DNA of 64,000 bases from Lentisphaerota bacterium (GTDB taxonomy: Bacteria > Verrucomicrobiota > Kiritimatiellia > UBA8416 > JAIOPI01), in the NCBI GenBank assembly GCA_021413965.1, contig JAIOPI010000023.1:1-64000 (forward strand). The letters run 5' to 3'. A model generated the notes under the pieces. It was not told the origin of the DNA, searched no databases, and worked only from the letters and a program-made list of their open reading frames with translations. Made by a program: the position numbers and the translations under genes. Below, piece after piece: positions 7,797 through 19,301 of this stretch; within the stretch, counting starts at the first letter, position 1, and each line of letters starts with the position of its first letter.

Positions 7797-8372
7797 CTAG
7801 AAGGGGATCGGATCATCCGCCTGCACTGGCGCCGGACTCGGCGGCACCGGCCGCGCCGGCGGCATCGGCCGCGGCGGCGGGGGAACCGCCGCCCGCGGCG
7901 CTGGAGGGCGAGCCTCCGGCGAGCCGTTCGCGACCTGTCCGCCCATGCCCTGCGGCACCGGCGACAGCGCCGCGATCCCCGCGAACACCCCGGCGCCGTC
8001 CCGGCGCTGGATGTGCTCCACGGTCAGGAGGCACTTCTGCCCCTTGAGGGCGGCGTAGTCCCAGCCATACTGGGGCGCGCGCCCCAGCAGGCTCTTGAGG
8101 AAGCCGAACAGGGTCGACTTCTCATTGCCAGAGATCTTCATGCGCCGGCTCGACACCCGGTGCTCGAAGTTCTGCGCGTCCCTGAACCCGAAGAGGAACG
8201 TGGTCAGGTCGACCGTTTCCATCTCCAGGCTCTGGAACTTCTGACGCTGAACCCCGAACTCGTCCCGCACGTCGATCACCGTCGCCACGAATGTCCCGGC
8301 CGGAGCCAGGTCGTCGCCGATAAGATCGGCGAACGGGTTACTGTTGTTGACTGGCTGTTGCAGAATTGCCAT
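7797..8372 (-). CDS. Phage ssDNA-binding-like protein with SSB-type acidic tail
   Basis: A 191-residue protein in the position where phages with a Pol A cluster carry a DUF669-like or single-strand-binding protein. The first 130 residues look like a compact beta-rich domain (EHRVSSRRMKISGNEKSTL, GQKCLLTVEHIQRRDG). A Pro-rich linker (about 145-183) ends in DDPIPF, close to the bacterial SSB tail DDDIPF that recruits replication partners. The ATG follows AGGAGG by 8 nt. The SSB role is inferred from tail and context; the family assignment is tentative. Confidence 0.6.
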   Translation of the reverse strand: MAILQQPVNNSNPFADLIGDDLAPAGTFVATVIDVRDEFGVQRQKFQSLEMETVDLTTFLFGFRDAQNFEHRVSSRRMKISGNEKSTLFGFLKSLLGRAPQYGWDYAALKGQKCLLTVEHIQRRDGAGVFAGIAALSPVPQGMGGQVANGSPEARPPAPRAAVPPPPRPMPPARPVPPSPAPVQADDPIPF

Positions 8373-8384
8373 GGCTTCGTCCTC

Positions 8385-8639
8385 CTATTGCTTCTCGTTC
8401 ATCTTTTTGATGTGCCCATGCTCGATCATGCTGAAGGCCATCCAGTGCAGCACCGTCGTCAAGAAGACGGCCACGAAGGCGCCGGCCGCACCGGCCTGCC
8501 GGAATCCCTTCGCGTAAGCCGCCCCCAACAGCACTATCCCCACCAGCAGCCCGATGTAGGTCGCGATGACCCACACCGCGGCTGCGAACCCCTTCATCCA
8601 CTTGCTCCAAAGTACTCCGTATTTCGCTTGCTCGTTCAT
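8385..8639 (-). CDS. Small two-helix membrane protein
   Basis: An 84-residue protein with two likely transmembrane helices (about 17-41 and 50-71) and charged ends (MNEQAKYG and HIKKMNEKQ). The ATG at 8639 has GAGGG about 9 nt upstream; an in-frame ATG at 8678 lacks a site. It lies 12 nt before the SSB-like gene in the same operon. Small membrane proteins of this kind in phages may be holin-like or superinfection-related, but nothing in the sequence decides. Confidence 0.55.
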   Translation of the reverse strand: MNEQAKYGVLWSKWMKGFAAAVWVIATYIGLLVGIVLLGAAYAKGFRQAGAAGAFVAVFLTTVLHWMAFSMIEHGHIKKMNEKQ

Positions 8640-8697
8640 TGTCCGAACCCTCACTTGGTTGTTTGACTGCACATGCACGCATTGGACTTGCCGCTAT

Positions 8698-9024
8698 CTA
8701 CTTCCGTGTCGCTACCTCCCTTCGCTGCTCTTTCAGGTCTTCTGCCTTCCGCCGAAACACATCGCTGCGCAAGTACGCCTCAACTTCGCTCACGCGGAAC
8801 TTGCGCCGTCCCCCGAGCTCGTGACCGGGCACACCCCAACGCCAGAGTGAGGAGGTGCTCAACCCCGTCTGCCTGCTGAGCTCGCGCAGTGTCAGGTACT
8901 TCTCTGGCGCGGGTTCCACTGGCACGCTGGGCGTCACATCGCCGCGGAGCAGGCGCAACGCTTCGGCCTTGCGCGCATCCGGCGCCACCAGGGCCAACTG
9001 CATCAACTCCTCAGTCAGCGTCAT
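8698..9024 (-). CDS. Excisionase/MerR-like HTH DNA-binding protein
   Basis: A 108-residue protein whose C-terminal half is a helix-turn-helix of the HTH_17/excisionase kind: YLTLRELSRQTGLSTSSLWR, then a Gly-Gly-Arg-Arg wing (LGGRRKFRVSEVEAYL). The N-terminal part is helical. The ATG at 9024 is 6 nt after GGAGG; an earlier ATG (9030) touches that site. It overlaps the end of the 45-residue gene upstream by 14 nt. With a tyrosine integrase at the right end of the element, this protein is a candidate recombination directionality factor or a replication-module regulator. Confidence 0.65.
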   Translation of the reverse strand: MTLTEELMQLALVAPDARKAEALRLLRGDVTPSVPVEPAPEKYLTLRELSRQTGLSTSSLWRWGVPGHELGGRRKFRVSEVEAYLRSDVFRRKAEDLKEQRREVATRK

Positions 9025-9148
9025 GCCCATCCTCCGTGGCGCCGCTATCGGTCACGTACCCGTACTCGGCCCACAGGTCGTGAATCGCCGCTTCGTCGCC
9101 GCCCTTGGCCAGATCCACCAGCTGCCTGAATCGCTCGTCTCGCTTCAT
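9011..9148 (-). CDS. Small acidic protein (45 residues)
   Basis: The frame opens at ATG 9148, 7 nt after GGAGG, and encodes 45 residues: a basic start (MKRDERFRQLVDLAKGG), an amphipathic helix (DEAAIHDLWAEYGY) and a strongly acidic end (EDGHDAD). A longer in-frame start at 9292 would run through the hairpin array at 9221-9315, so the short form is preferred. It overlaps the HTH gene and is the first gene after the hairpins, so this point may be a transcriptional boundary. Confidence 0.5.
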   Translation of the reverse strand: MKRDERFRQLVDLAKGGDEAAIHDLWAEYGYVTDSGATEDGHDAD

Positions 9149-9220
9149 GTCTGACCTCCGCCGCATGCGTGTTGCCGCCACGCACCCGTGCGCGGCGGCG
9201 GTCGGCGGACGTTCAGCCCA

Positions 9221-9315
9221 ACAAAAAAGGCGCCCAGCTTTTGGCTGGACGCCTTCTGCATCGTCCTGCCTTCTGATGCGAAGGCAGGACACAGGCTGAC
9301 TGGTTTCGGTCAGCC
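9221..9315 (-). ncRNA. Three consecutive hairpins ending in a terminator; candidate small RNA or attenuator
   Basis: Read on the minus strand, this stretch has a 7-bp perfect hairpin (9309-9315 with 9294-9300), an 11-bp perfect hairpin with a 6-nt loop (9280-9290 with 9263-9273), and an 11-bp stem with one mismatch (9244-9255 with 9227-9238) followed by TTTTTTGTTG. The last is a classical rho-independent terminator. It lies just after the stop of the 425-residue gene (9336). It may be only a terminator array; the two extra perfect hairpins suggest a processed RNA or regulated readthrough into the replication genes. Confidence 0.45.
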
Positions 9316-9335
9316 CCTGACTGGTTACGCTCCTG

Positions 9336-10613
9336 CTATCTCATGGCCTCCCATACCACACCGGCGGAAGGGGTGTACCCGCACAGCTTCCCGATGTGCA
9401 GCCCCTGCCGCATCTCCGCGACGAACTCCTCGCGCGCCTGCGAGCATTCCGTTCCGTGGCTGATCCTTTCGAACGTGCGATTCACGGCACGGCGAATTGC
9501 TTCCGCCTTCTTCCCTGCATCGTCCGTGAATCTTCGGACACGCCCCCCGATGCCAACGTTTCCGGTCAGCTCGGCTTCCAGGGCGGACGATTCGTCTTCC
9601 AGTTCCTGCTGCCTTACGGTGTCGCCGTCGGCCTCCGCCCGCGCGCGCTCCATGCCGATCTCACGCAGGCGCTCGCGGTATGCCTTCATCGCTCCCGAAT
9701 CCAAACGAGCGTTCACATCCGCGGCTTTTTTGATGGGCGCTACGGGTTCCTGGTAATCCTCCACCGGCCCCCCGCCTGCGGCCACACCCTTGACCTGAGT
9801 GTACAGGTCGAGGGGATCGGTTTCCTCCCCAGCATGCCGAATGAACCATCCCAAGTACGCGAGGCCCGCGTCCGTATCGATCGTGAACACGCCGCTGGGC
9901 ATACGGATACGGCAGGTCGCGCCCATACTCTCAAACACGCATGCCCCTTGGCCGTCGCGCTTCTGCGCCTTCCTGAAGATGGGGGAGCCCTGAAGCTTAT
10001 CGTCCAACCGGCTGAATGCCTCCACACGGCCGTTTGCCACGCGCAGGCACTCCTCCAAGGGGACGTAGATCACTGCCCGCAGCGTGCAGGCTTGCTCGAA
10101 CACGTCGTGGTAGGTGGGCGTCAGGATCACCGAGATGCCTTGGTTCTCCAGCACCCACCGGTCCACAAGCGCGCCGGCCTGCACGATGCTGGGGGAGAAG
10201 CAGAGACCCACGCGCACGCGGCGGCCGTTCACGGTGATGCTCCCGCACCACAGCATCCGGTCCACGCCCACGGCACTGCCGGCCGGCGTCACCCCGAGCT
10301 TTTCGAACAGCAGCGCGCTGCACGCGACCAGGTCGAGTTCCACGGTCATCACATCCGCAGCCGCCACCGGCGTCAGTACGGTCACCGGATCGTCTTCGGC
10401 GAACTCGCCCACGACGTACCCGCCCCGGTCTTCATGTACGGCTCGCCGCTCGCCGTCTTCATCCGTTAAGCACGCGGCGGCACCACCCGTCTCAGTCAGC
10501 AGGGGGAAGGCGACTTGGGCCTCCGCCCCCGCACACACGCGCCAGTCGGCCCGTGTGGCGGGGACGTGCGCCAGCCGCTCGACCCCATGCCAGAGGTCAC
10601 GCCGCCGCGGCAT
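9336..10613 (-). CDS. Unknown protein with a regulator-associated C-terminal domain
   Basis: A 425-residue protein of unknown function. Residues about 250-400 resemble a domain known at the ends of actinobacterial LuxR/AfsR-type and ATPase regulators. A strand rich in small residues leads into AGLAYLGWFIRHAGEETDPL. Then come DVNARLDSGAMKAYRERLRE, a charged helix, a VGIGGRVRRF turn, and a helix like AIRRAVNRTFERI. The N-terminal half has no motif I recognise. The gene overlaps the end of the 397-residue gene by 17 nt, so the two form a module. A minus-strand terminator follows. Confidence 0.55.
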   Translation of the reverse strand: MPRRRDLWHGVERLAHVPATRADWRVCAGAEAQVAFPLLTETGGAAACLTDEDGERRAVHEDRGGYVVGEFAEDDPVTVLTPVAAADVMTVELDLVACSALLFEKLGVTPAGSAVGVDRMLWCGSITVNGRRVRVGLCFSPSIVQAGALVDRWVLENQGISVILTPTYHDVFEQACTLRAVIYVPLEECLRVANGRVEAFSRLDDKLQGSPIFRKAQKRDGQGACVFESMGATCRIRMPSGVFTIDTDAGLAYLGWFIRHAGEETDPLDLYTQVKGVAAGGGPVEDYQEPVAPIKKAADVNARLDSGAMKAYRERLREIGMERARAEADGDTVRQQELEDESSALEAELTGNVGIGGRVRRFTDDAGKKAEAIRRAVNRTFERISHGTECSQAREEFVAEMRQGLHIGKLCGYTPSAGVVWEAMR

Positions 10614-11790
10614 GGATGCTCAACTCCCGGCTCAGCATGAACCCGTTGGCGCGCAGCCACTCTTCCAGGGCAATCGAGTCGTTGTCCCGGCAGTAGTTTG
10701 CCCGCCGCCCGGCCTTGATCCGTACCGGCCGCGGCTTGCCGCCGCGCCCGAATCGAACGCTGAACACGGCATACTCCACCCGCTCCGCGAACGCCGGCAC
10801 GAGGTCTTCACTGGGCAGCAGAGCGTTCGTGAGACAGGTCTTGCTCCGCCGCGTGTCGGTGCGCCCGGCCGCGTGCCGGATGCTGTAGCCCATTTCGACC
10901 AGGCCGCAGCACTCCACATCCGCCACCGTGCGCCAGGGTGCGTGGTGCCGCCCGAACGTGCGCAGCCGCTCCAGGTCGAACAACTCCCGTTTCCCGAAGA
11001 AATTGCTGTCGCCCGTCAGCAGCTCCCCGAAGTGGAAGAGGTAGGACGCGTGCAGCTTGTCGGGCGCCTTGATCTTCAACTCACCGAGCCGCCGGTTGAA
11101 GACCACCACGTCGTAGTGGAGTTGCCGGATGAAGTGGATGTCCAGCTTGCCGTCATCCTGCACGTCGCTGAACATCTCCATCCGGCCGCCATGCCGGATC
11201 AGGAACCACAGGTCATCGGTGAACTCGTAGGGGATCACCGTCGCGGCCCGGCCCATGTTGTCCCGGTGGAACCACATGGAAAGCCGCTTCTCCAGCGCGC
11301 GGATGTCCGCCGCCTTCGGCGTGCGGATCGCCGCCTCCGAAATACCGGCTGCGGGAGGGTAGTAGTCGAACGCCCGCTGGCGCTCCAGCACCACCCGCGA
11401 ATGCGCGCTCTCCAACAGCTTCCGGTCCACCATACAGGCGCGCATGGCGTAGTCATGGAGCGTGCGCCCCTCGATATCCGGGATCTCAATGCCCCGCACC
11501 GACGCTTCTGCCTTCAGCTTCTCGTGCCCCTGCGGCTTGCTCATCTCGGCGATCAGCACGATATCGCGAACCAGGTCCGGGGGCGTTTCGCCCTCGACGA
11601 TCCGCATGAACAGCTCCGGCAGCAGCTTCCACGGCATCGACTCCGCGGTCGGGTGCTCCGGCAGCGCGATCCCGCGCCGCTTCACGTACTCGGCATACGG
11701 CTCCTGCATGAGGAACCCGTGCAGCGTTTCAGGATGGAACTTCGTCAACTCTTCGGCGTGTGAAAACGCCTTCCGACTATCCGCACTCAT
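10597..11790 (-). CDS. Unknown 397-residue protein, partner of the following gene
   Basis: No known family is recognised. The protein is soluble, mixed alpha/beta and rich in charged and aromatic residues. Its centre (about 185-300) has many His and Asp residues (MWFHRDNMGR, IRQLHYDVVVFNRRLGELKI). The C-terminus has FGRGGKPRPVRIKAGRRANY, a plausible nucleic-acid-binding surface. A GGAG site lies about 11 nt before the ATG. It overlaps the next gene by 17 nt, and both are preserved intact inside the element between the replication genes and the small DUF2188 gene, so they probably act together. Confidence 0.5.
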   Translation of the reverse strand: MSADSRKAFSHAEELTKFHPETLHGFLMQEPYAEYVKRRGIALPEHPTAESMPWKLLPELFMRIVEGETPPDLVRDIVLIAEMSKPQGHEKLKAEASVRGIEIPDIEGRTLHDYAMRACMVDRKLLESAHSRVVLERQRAFDYYPPAAGISEAAIRTPKAADIRALEKRLSMWFHRDNMGRAATVIPYEFTDDLWFLIRHGGRMEMFSDVQDDGKLDIHFIRQLHYDVVVFNRRLGELKIKAPDKLHASYLFHFGELLTGDSNFFGKRELFDLERLRTFGRHHAPWRTVADVECCGLVEMGYSIRHAAGRTDTRRSKTCLTNALLPSEDLVPAFAERVEYAVFSVRFGRGGKPRPVRIKAGRRANYCRDNDSIALEEWLRANGFMLSRELSIHAAAA

Positions 11791-11932
11791 AACGTTACGT
11801 ACTCCGGTCCGCCTTGTTCAAAACATGGGACCATCGGCGCCGGCAGACCCGTTGCGCCCACGGCCGTTCAGTCGCTTGATCGGTTGAAAGGCGGCGGGGC
11901 AACACGACGTCACCCCGCCGCCAACGGTATGC

Positions 11933-12157
11933 TCAGCCCGGCGGTGGGTAAGGATCAGGTCCGTACGAATACGCCTCGCGGAACCGGCCGTCCCGGTTCT
12001 GAATGCGTAGTTCACCGTGACTCTGCGCCGCCAGTCTGCGACCCAGGTCGATTGCTTCGCCCTGCGTCTCCGTCTGACGACTCAGCCGCGAGGCATCCTC
12101 GCGCCGTAGTCCCCACGCCGGTCCATTGCGGACCACGTAGTAGTTGGATTTGGCCAT
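11933..12157 (-). CDS. DUF2188 family protein
   Basis: A 74-residue protein that matches the small DUF2188 family: an opening strand (SNYYVVRNGPAWGLRREDA), a helix with TQGEAIDLGRRLA, and a strand ending in HGELRIQNRDGRFREAYSYG. The family is widespread in bacteria and mobile elements and has no established function. The ATG at 12157 is preceded by GGGAG at 8 nt. It lies 142 nt upstream of the 397-residue gene. Confidence 0.7.
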   Translation of the reverse strand: MAKSNYYVVRNGPAWGLRREDASRLSRQTETQGEAIDLGRRLAAQSHGELRIQNRDGRFREAYSYGPDPYPPPG

Positions 12158-12208
12158 ACGCCAACTCCCTTCATTGGCCGGCTGCGGATACAGCACGGCC
12201 GTTGCTGG

Positions 12209-12237
12209 TTGACGCGGGTCGCCTTGGGGACTACATT
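12209..12237 (+). promoter_or_regulatory. Promoter for the candidate small RNA
   Basis: TTGACG (12209-12214), a 17-nt spacer and TACATT (12232-12237). Five of six -35 bases and four of six -10 bases match consensus. No plus-strand gene follows, but a hairpin and a strong terminator do. An inverted repeat CATTGT...ACAATG (12234-12239 and 12252-12257) overlaps the start region and might be an operator. Confidence 0.5.
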
Positions 12238-12243
12238 GTTCTT

Positions 12244-12322
12244 GCAACAGTACAATGAGCCGTGGGGCAACCCGCGGTTCAACGCCGCCTAGGCGATATC
12301 CGTCGCCTAGAGCGGCGTTTTT
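12244..12322 (+). ncRNA. Candidate small structured RNA (about 75-80 nt)
   Basis: Starting about 7 nt after the -10 box, the transcript would contain a 7-bp hairpin closed by a GCAA tetraloop (CCGTGGG 12260-12266, loop 12267-12270, CCCGCGG 12271-12277). A 16-bp terminator hairpin follows, with one bulged A (12281-12296 with 12303-12319), then TTTTGTTT. All parts of a free-standing sRNA gene are present. It is antisense to the last few codons of the minus-strand gene that ends at 12307 and could regulate that mRNA, act in trans, or be a replication-control RNA. Alternatively the terminator hairpin simply serves the minus-strand gene. Confidence 0.5.
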
Positions 12323-12774
12323 GTTTGGGCGACGACCTCGCCGCCCGAAACGTCCTCTGGTTGATCGTCACAATCTGCCTCCTGCGCCTCGTTCAAGAGT
12401 ACCACCACCACATTGTCGTCCTCGAAGTGGGGGGAGTAGCCCCGCTGCTTGCGGTTCTTGTATTCGATGGACCAGTAATCCAGAAACGCCCGTGCCGGGA
12501 CGTGGCCACTCCAGTTCAACATGCCTTCGGCCGTCGGTACACCGCGCTTCTGTAGTCGCACGGCTCCCTTCGCTCCAGCGTCTTGCGTAAACTTCAGGCC
12601 AATGGCAGACTGTCCTTTGTCGTACATGAGAACCACGTACCAGTCGCCATCTTCTATCCGCAGCCTCCGGCATACACCCTGGGATACACCGAGGGCGCCC
12701 GTATTACGCACCGAGATTCTCGGCGCGTATGAGCCCCCTGATCCCAAGAATGCCTCAAAATTGAACTTCCCCAT
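12307..12774 (-). CDS. Unknown 155-residue element protein
   Basis: The ATG at 12774 has AAGGAGGTGTGCT upstream, a strong ribosome binding site, and a promoter lies at 12800-12828. The N-terminus (MGKFNFEAFLGSGG) and a central beta-rich part (DGDWYVVLMYDKGQSAIGLK, GAVRLQKRG) look like a small globular domain. The tail is acidic. I do not recognise the family. Proteins of this length occur near replication modules in phages. Its last codons overlap the terminator of the plus-strand small RNA candidate. Confidence 0.5.
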   Translation of the reverse strand: MGKFNFEAFLGSGGSYAPRISVRNTGALGVSQGVCRRLRIEDGDWYVVLMYDKGQSAIGLKFTQDAGAKGAVRLQKRGVPTAEGMLNWSGHVPARAFLDYWSIEYKNRKQRGYSPHFEDDNVVVVLLNEAQEADCDDQPEDVSGGEVVAQTKTPL

Positions 12775-12799
12775 AGCACACCTCCTTATTCCGGACTCC

Positions 12800-12828
12800 A
12801 CACTACATCATGCGGCCTCTCCGCGCAA
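12800..12828 (-). promoter_or_regulatory. Promoter of the leftward element genes
   Basis: On the minus strand TTGCGC (12823-12828), a 17-nt spacer and TAGTGT (12800-12805) precede the ATG at 12774. The boxes are moderate matches. Transcription would start near 12793, just upstream of the AAGGAGG site. Confidence 0.4.
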
Positions 12829-12839
12829 CCGATTTTTGT

Positions 12840-12907
12840 CTACAGGTTGTTCACAGGCGTTCCGACCATTTCATGGACAGTCCGATAGGCGGACACCCAA
12901 CCTGTAG
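12840..12907. repeat. Inverted repeat between the element core and the defence operon
   Basis: CTACAGGTTG (12840-12849) and CAACCTGTAG (12898-12907) are perfect inverted 10-mers, 48 nt apart. A smaller pair (GTCCG and CGGAC) sits just inside the right arm. The rest of the 12908-13052 gap shows no gene. It may be an operator or a recombination junction where the defence cargo joined the phage-like part. Confidence 0.4.
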
Positions 12908-13052
12908 GGGTCGTACTCGTTTTGGACTACAACATGGGCGGTAAATGCGGGGCTATCGACATCTGCAAGCAATAGAGAGGCGTGCAGAGAAAAGATAATG
13001 GCGGTGACCGCACAGAGCGGATTGCCACTTTTGAGAAGAATCGGCTTGACTT

Positions 13053-16439
<3,387 letters not shown>

Positions 16440-16451
16440 GGACCGTCTCCT

Positions 16452-19301
16452 TTACTGGAAAAGCTCCCGCTGCGTGGGGATCACGACCTTGATGTCCCGT
16501 GCCTGCTTGACTAGATCTGGCCAAGCCAATACCAGACTGTTGTAGGGGATGGCTTCCTTGGACAGCTTCTTGCGCTCGCAGATGCCGAACAGCCGATACG
16601 CCAAGTCACGCGCCACCTCTGGGTCTACCGTCGGGACCACGGTTCGTGCCGCCAGCCGCGCCAACACCTCGGCCGCACCGGCCTCACCGCTTTGTTCCAG
16701 CGCACGGATCACATGTTGGCTCACTTCCCACACCGTCAGGCGCTCATCGGTCACGGGGTCCCAGTCGTCGGACATATCTTCCCGGCGCAGCAGCCTGACC
16801 TTTCCGCCGCGGGCCATCAATACTCCTGTATCCACCAGCCCGTTGACGCCCACGTTCTTCGCCTTGCTGAGCGTTTCGGCATCGCCAAAGGGCCCGTCGT
16901 CATGTCCATGTTGCTCGAACCACGCCAGCGCCCATCGCGTCTCCGCATCGAACTCGCCTTCTTGCTCGGCCAACACAGTGTCGAGAGTCTGATTGATCAG
17001 AGACAAGGTCGCTCGGACAGTCATGGGTTTGCCGTTGGCTTCCAGCACACCCGAGTAGCGCGAAAAAACAGCCATGCCGGGACCGATTGCCGCCTGTGCG
17101 AAGTCCACAGGAGCTACGTTGCCCTGCTGCAGGTGACGCAGGGCGGCAGGCAACTCGCGCTTCAACTCCGCCAGAAACTCCCTTCTGCCCACTTGCTTCG
17201 CTGAATTCGGTCTGGCCCGGCAAGCCAGCACAATGTACGACGCCAGGGCATTTGTCCCCATTGATACCATGCGCCACTTCTGCGAAGCGCGCACCGGCCA
17301 TGTCGCCGTTATTGTGAAGCCGCTGGTAATCAGAGCTTCCAGCAAGGTTTCCCAACCCGTAGTCAGGTCAACTCCATTGCGGTCGCCCTCCATATCCTCC
17401 CCGCTTTCCTCCTCGTCCTCCTGCTTGAATGCGTAGTAGACGGTTAACGGAAAGCGAGGGTCAAGCCGATCGCGCAGGCCGGTAAAAGCGCTTCGGAAGC
17501 CAGCCTCGAAATGCTGTTTCGCCCGGTCCTTGTCACCGTCAAATCTTTCGGGTGAGGCTGTCAGTTCGCACATTTTTGGCACAAGAACCGTGCTGAATAG
17601 ATCTGGATAGATTGGTTTGAGCGAACGTCGAAGCCATACATAGAAGAAGTCCGAAAGTCCGGCGTAACTGATGTTGTCGTAGTAAGGCGGGTCGGTGCTC
17701 ACAAGTAGCCGCCCCAGGCCGTCTGCGCTGGCAGCGGCGTCGAGCTGCTGTGACGTACCTTGTCTTGCCGGTCCACATACAATTGCACTGATGCAAGACG
17801 CAGTCAGTTTCACGGCGCTCGACCAGCAGACAGACGTGTCGCCAAGTATGTTTGCTTCGGCGAAATCCCAAAGCATCGGAATGGCCTGACGGCCAAAAAG
17901 GCCCTTCACTCTTTGCCCGGCATTTGTGTTGTCCCACCGGCACAACGAGTTATTCGACTCGGCGCAACGACTCAGTGCGAGTGCCAGGAAGGTCGCAACA
18001 GCATGGGCATATTCGGCAGCGCTTCCAGTGCCTGTGCCGGCCTTCTTCGCGTCGCGTTCTACATCCCTCGATATTTCACTCACCAAGTCGCTCAATGTGA
18101 CGAGGGCGGTGAGTTGTCGCGGTGTGAACAGTTGATCGAATCGCTTCAACCCGTACCCAACGCACCAGATATTCCGCGGGTCATCGGCCATCTGCTCGCT
18201 CGGGGCTGACTCTGGCGGCGGCACTTGTGCGATTTCCTCATGTTCCGACGTGGCTGTCACATATGCGCGAGTGCGAGCACCCTCGGCGACGATGGCGACA
18301 AGTCGATAGCCAAGGCGTCCGGCCAGCCCTTCGCGCTTGATGTGCGCTTCATCGATCGGCTGGCCGGAGAGCAGGCTCTTGAATTTCGCACCACGCCCGA
18401 GCTTAGTTCCTGCACGAACTGCGGCGGTGTTAGGCGGGGTCCCCGTTCTTACTTCAAAGCGATAGGTGTTCGTTGCGCGGTCCACGATGGGCTCAATCCA
18501 CGCGAGCTTGCCGGGAGCAGTGCAGACCCAGAAAGTGCTCAAAAGTGGTACGTGGGCACCTTTGGCTGCAGGATCCTGACTGCCGACTGTGCGAGCCCAA
18601 AGCCACGCAATGACATCGGCGTCTCCCCCTCCTGCCGCTTTGGGCAGTCGCACCCTCGGGTACAGGTGTCCGATTTTCTCCACGGCGCGGGTACGGATCA
18701 GTTTTCCGTAGTAGCAGACATCTGCCGCAAGGCCGTGCGTGCCCTTCCACGTGTGGGCGCCTCCGATGCGCTGGCGGTCTTCAGGATTCACCGGCGGACA
18801 GTCTATCCAGTGCGGAGCAAGCTCCAGGTTGCACCTATTAAGGAGGACGGCGATCGGGTTTAGGTCTGCGGCGTGGGCCGGGAAACCAAGCCGTGCGGCC
18901 TCCAGCGGTATGGAACCGCCGCCGGAAAACGGGTCAAGGACGGGCGGGAGGCTTCCCTCACAGTGCCGTAACATTTCTTCGTTAGCTTCAGCATAGACTT
19001 CAGGGTGTTCGTGGAGCTTCTTTCCCATGAGCTTACGCGCAATTTCGAACAATCGTTCGCGCTCCGCATTTTGAGCAGCTTCAGTCTTGTTGGCCCAAGC
19101 AGGATCATCCCCCGGGTCGGTAACGACCGAGGCGAAAAGCACTGCCCGCGCGGAGGGTAGAGGCAATCGCGCCCACCAATGGTGAATGCCCTTCGGATGC
19201 GGCCCGATGCCTGGACGTTTGTCAAACGCCGAGGCGTCGTTGATCTCGGGTAGGGGCAATGCCACTTCGATCAGTTTCTTGCGATAACTGGTTTCAGCCA
19301 T
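16452..19301 (-). CDS. DUF1156 DNA methyltransferase (Hma-type defence methylase)
   Basis: A 949-residue adenine-methylase-type enzyme. The start MAETSYRKKLIEVALPLPEI is typical of DUF1156 proteins. The SAM-binding motif is DPFSGGGS (123-130), followed by HAADLNPIAV, and the catalytic motif is DPPY (537-540, TDPPYYDNISYAGL). A large region between the two motifs is probably for target recognition. The ATG at 19301 (AAAGAG upstream) is preferred over an in-frame ATG at 19328. It is followed 12 nt later by the DUF499 ATPase gene. The enzyme presumably marks host DNA so that the helicase and ATPase spare it. Confidence 0.85.
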   Translation of the reverse strand: MAETSYRKKLIEVALPLPEINDASAFDKRPGIGPHPKGIHHWWARLPLPSARAVLFASVVTDPGDDPAWANKTEAAQNAERERLFEIARKLMGKKLHEHPEVYAEANEEMLRHCEGSLPPVLDPFSGGGSIPLEAARLGFPAHAADLNPIAVLLNRCNLELAPHWIDCPPVNPEDRQRIGGAHTWKGTHGLAADVCYYGKLIRTRAVEKIGHLYPRVRLPKAAGGGDADVIAWLWARTVGSQDPAAKGAHVPLLSTFWVCTAPGKLAWIEPIVDRATNTYRFEVRTGTPPNTAAVRAGTKLGRGAKFKSLLSGQPIDEAHIKREGLAGRLGYRLVAIVAEGARTRAYVTATSEHEEIAQVPPPESAPSEQMADDPRNIWCVGYGLKRFDQLFTPRQLTALVTLSDLVSEISRDVERDAKKAGTGTGSAAEYAHAVATFLALALSRCAESNNSLCRWDNTNAGQRVKGLFGRQAIPMLWDFAEANILGDTSVCWSSAVKLTASCISAIVCGPARQGTSQQLDAAASADGLGRLLVSTDPPYYDNISYAGLSDFFYVWLRRSLKPIYPDLFSTVLVPKMCELTASPERFDGDKDRAKQHFEAGFRSAFTGLRDRLDPRFPLTVYYAFKQEDEEESGEDMEGDRNGVDLTTGWETLLEALITSGFTITATWPVRASQKWRMVSMGTNALASYIVLACRARPNSAKQVGRREFLAELKRELPAALRHLQQGNVAPVDFAQAAIGPGMAVFSRYSGVLEANGKPMTVRATLSLINQTLDTVLAEQEGEFDAETRWALAWFEQHGHDDGPFGDAETLSKAKNVGVNGLVDTGVLMARGGKVRLLRREDMSDDWDPVTDERLTVWEVSQHVIRALEQSGEAGAAEVLARLAARTVVPTVDPEVARDLAYRLFGICERKKLSKEAIPYNSLVLAWPDLVKQARDIKVVIPTQRELFQ

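Noticed and set aside
6633..8666. Long plus-strand frame antisense to the polymerase and exonuclease genes
   Set aside because: It spans several real minus-strand genes and their ribosome binding sites, and its product has no recognisable motif.
12255..12590. Plus-strand frame over the small RNA candidate
   Set aside because: It would run through a strong terminator hairpin and antisense to a gene with a much better start site; its composition is that of a shadow.
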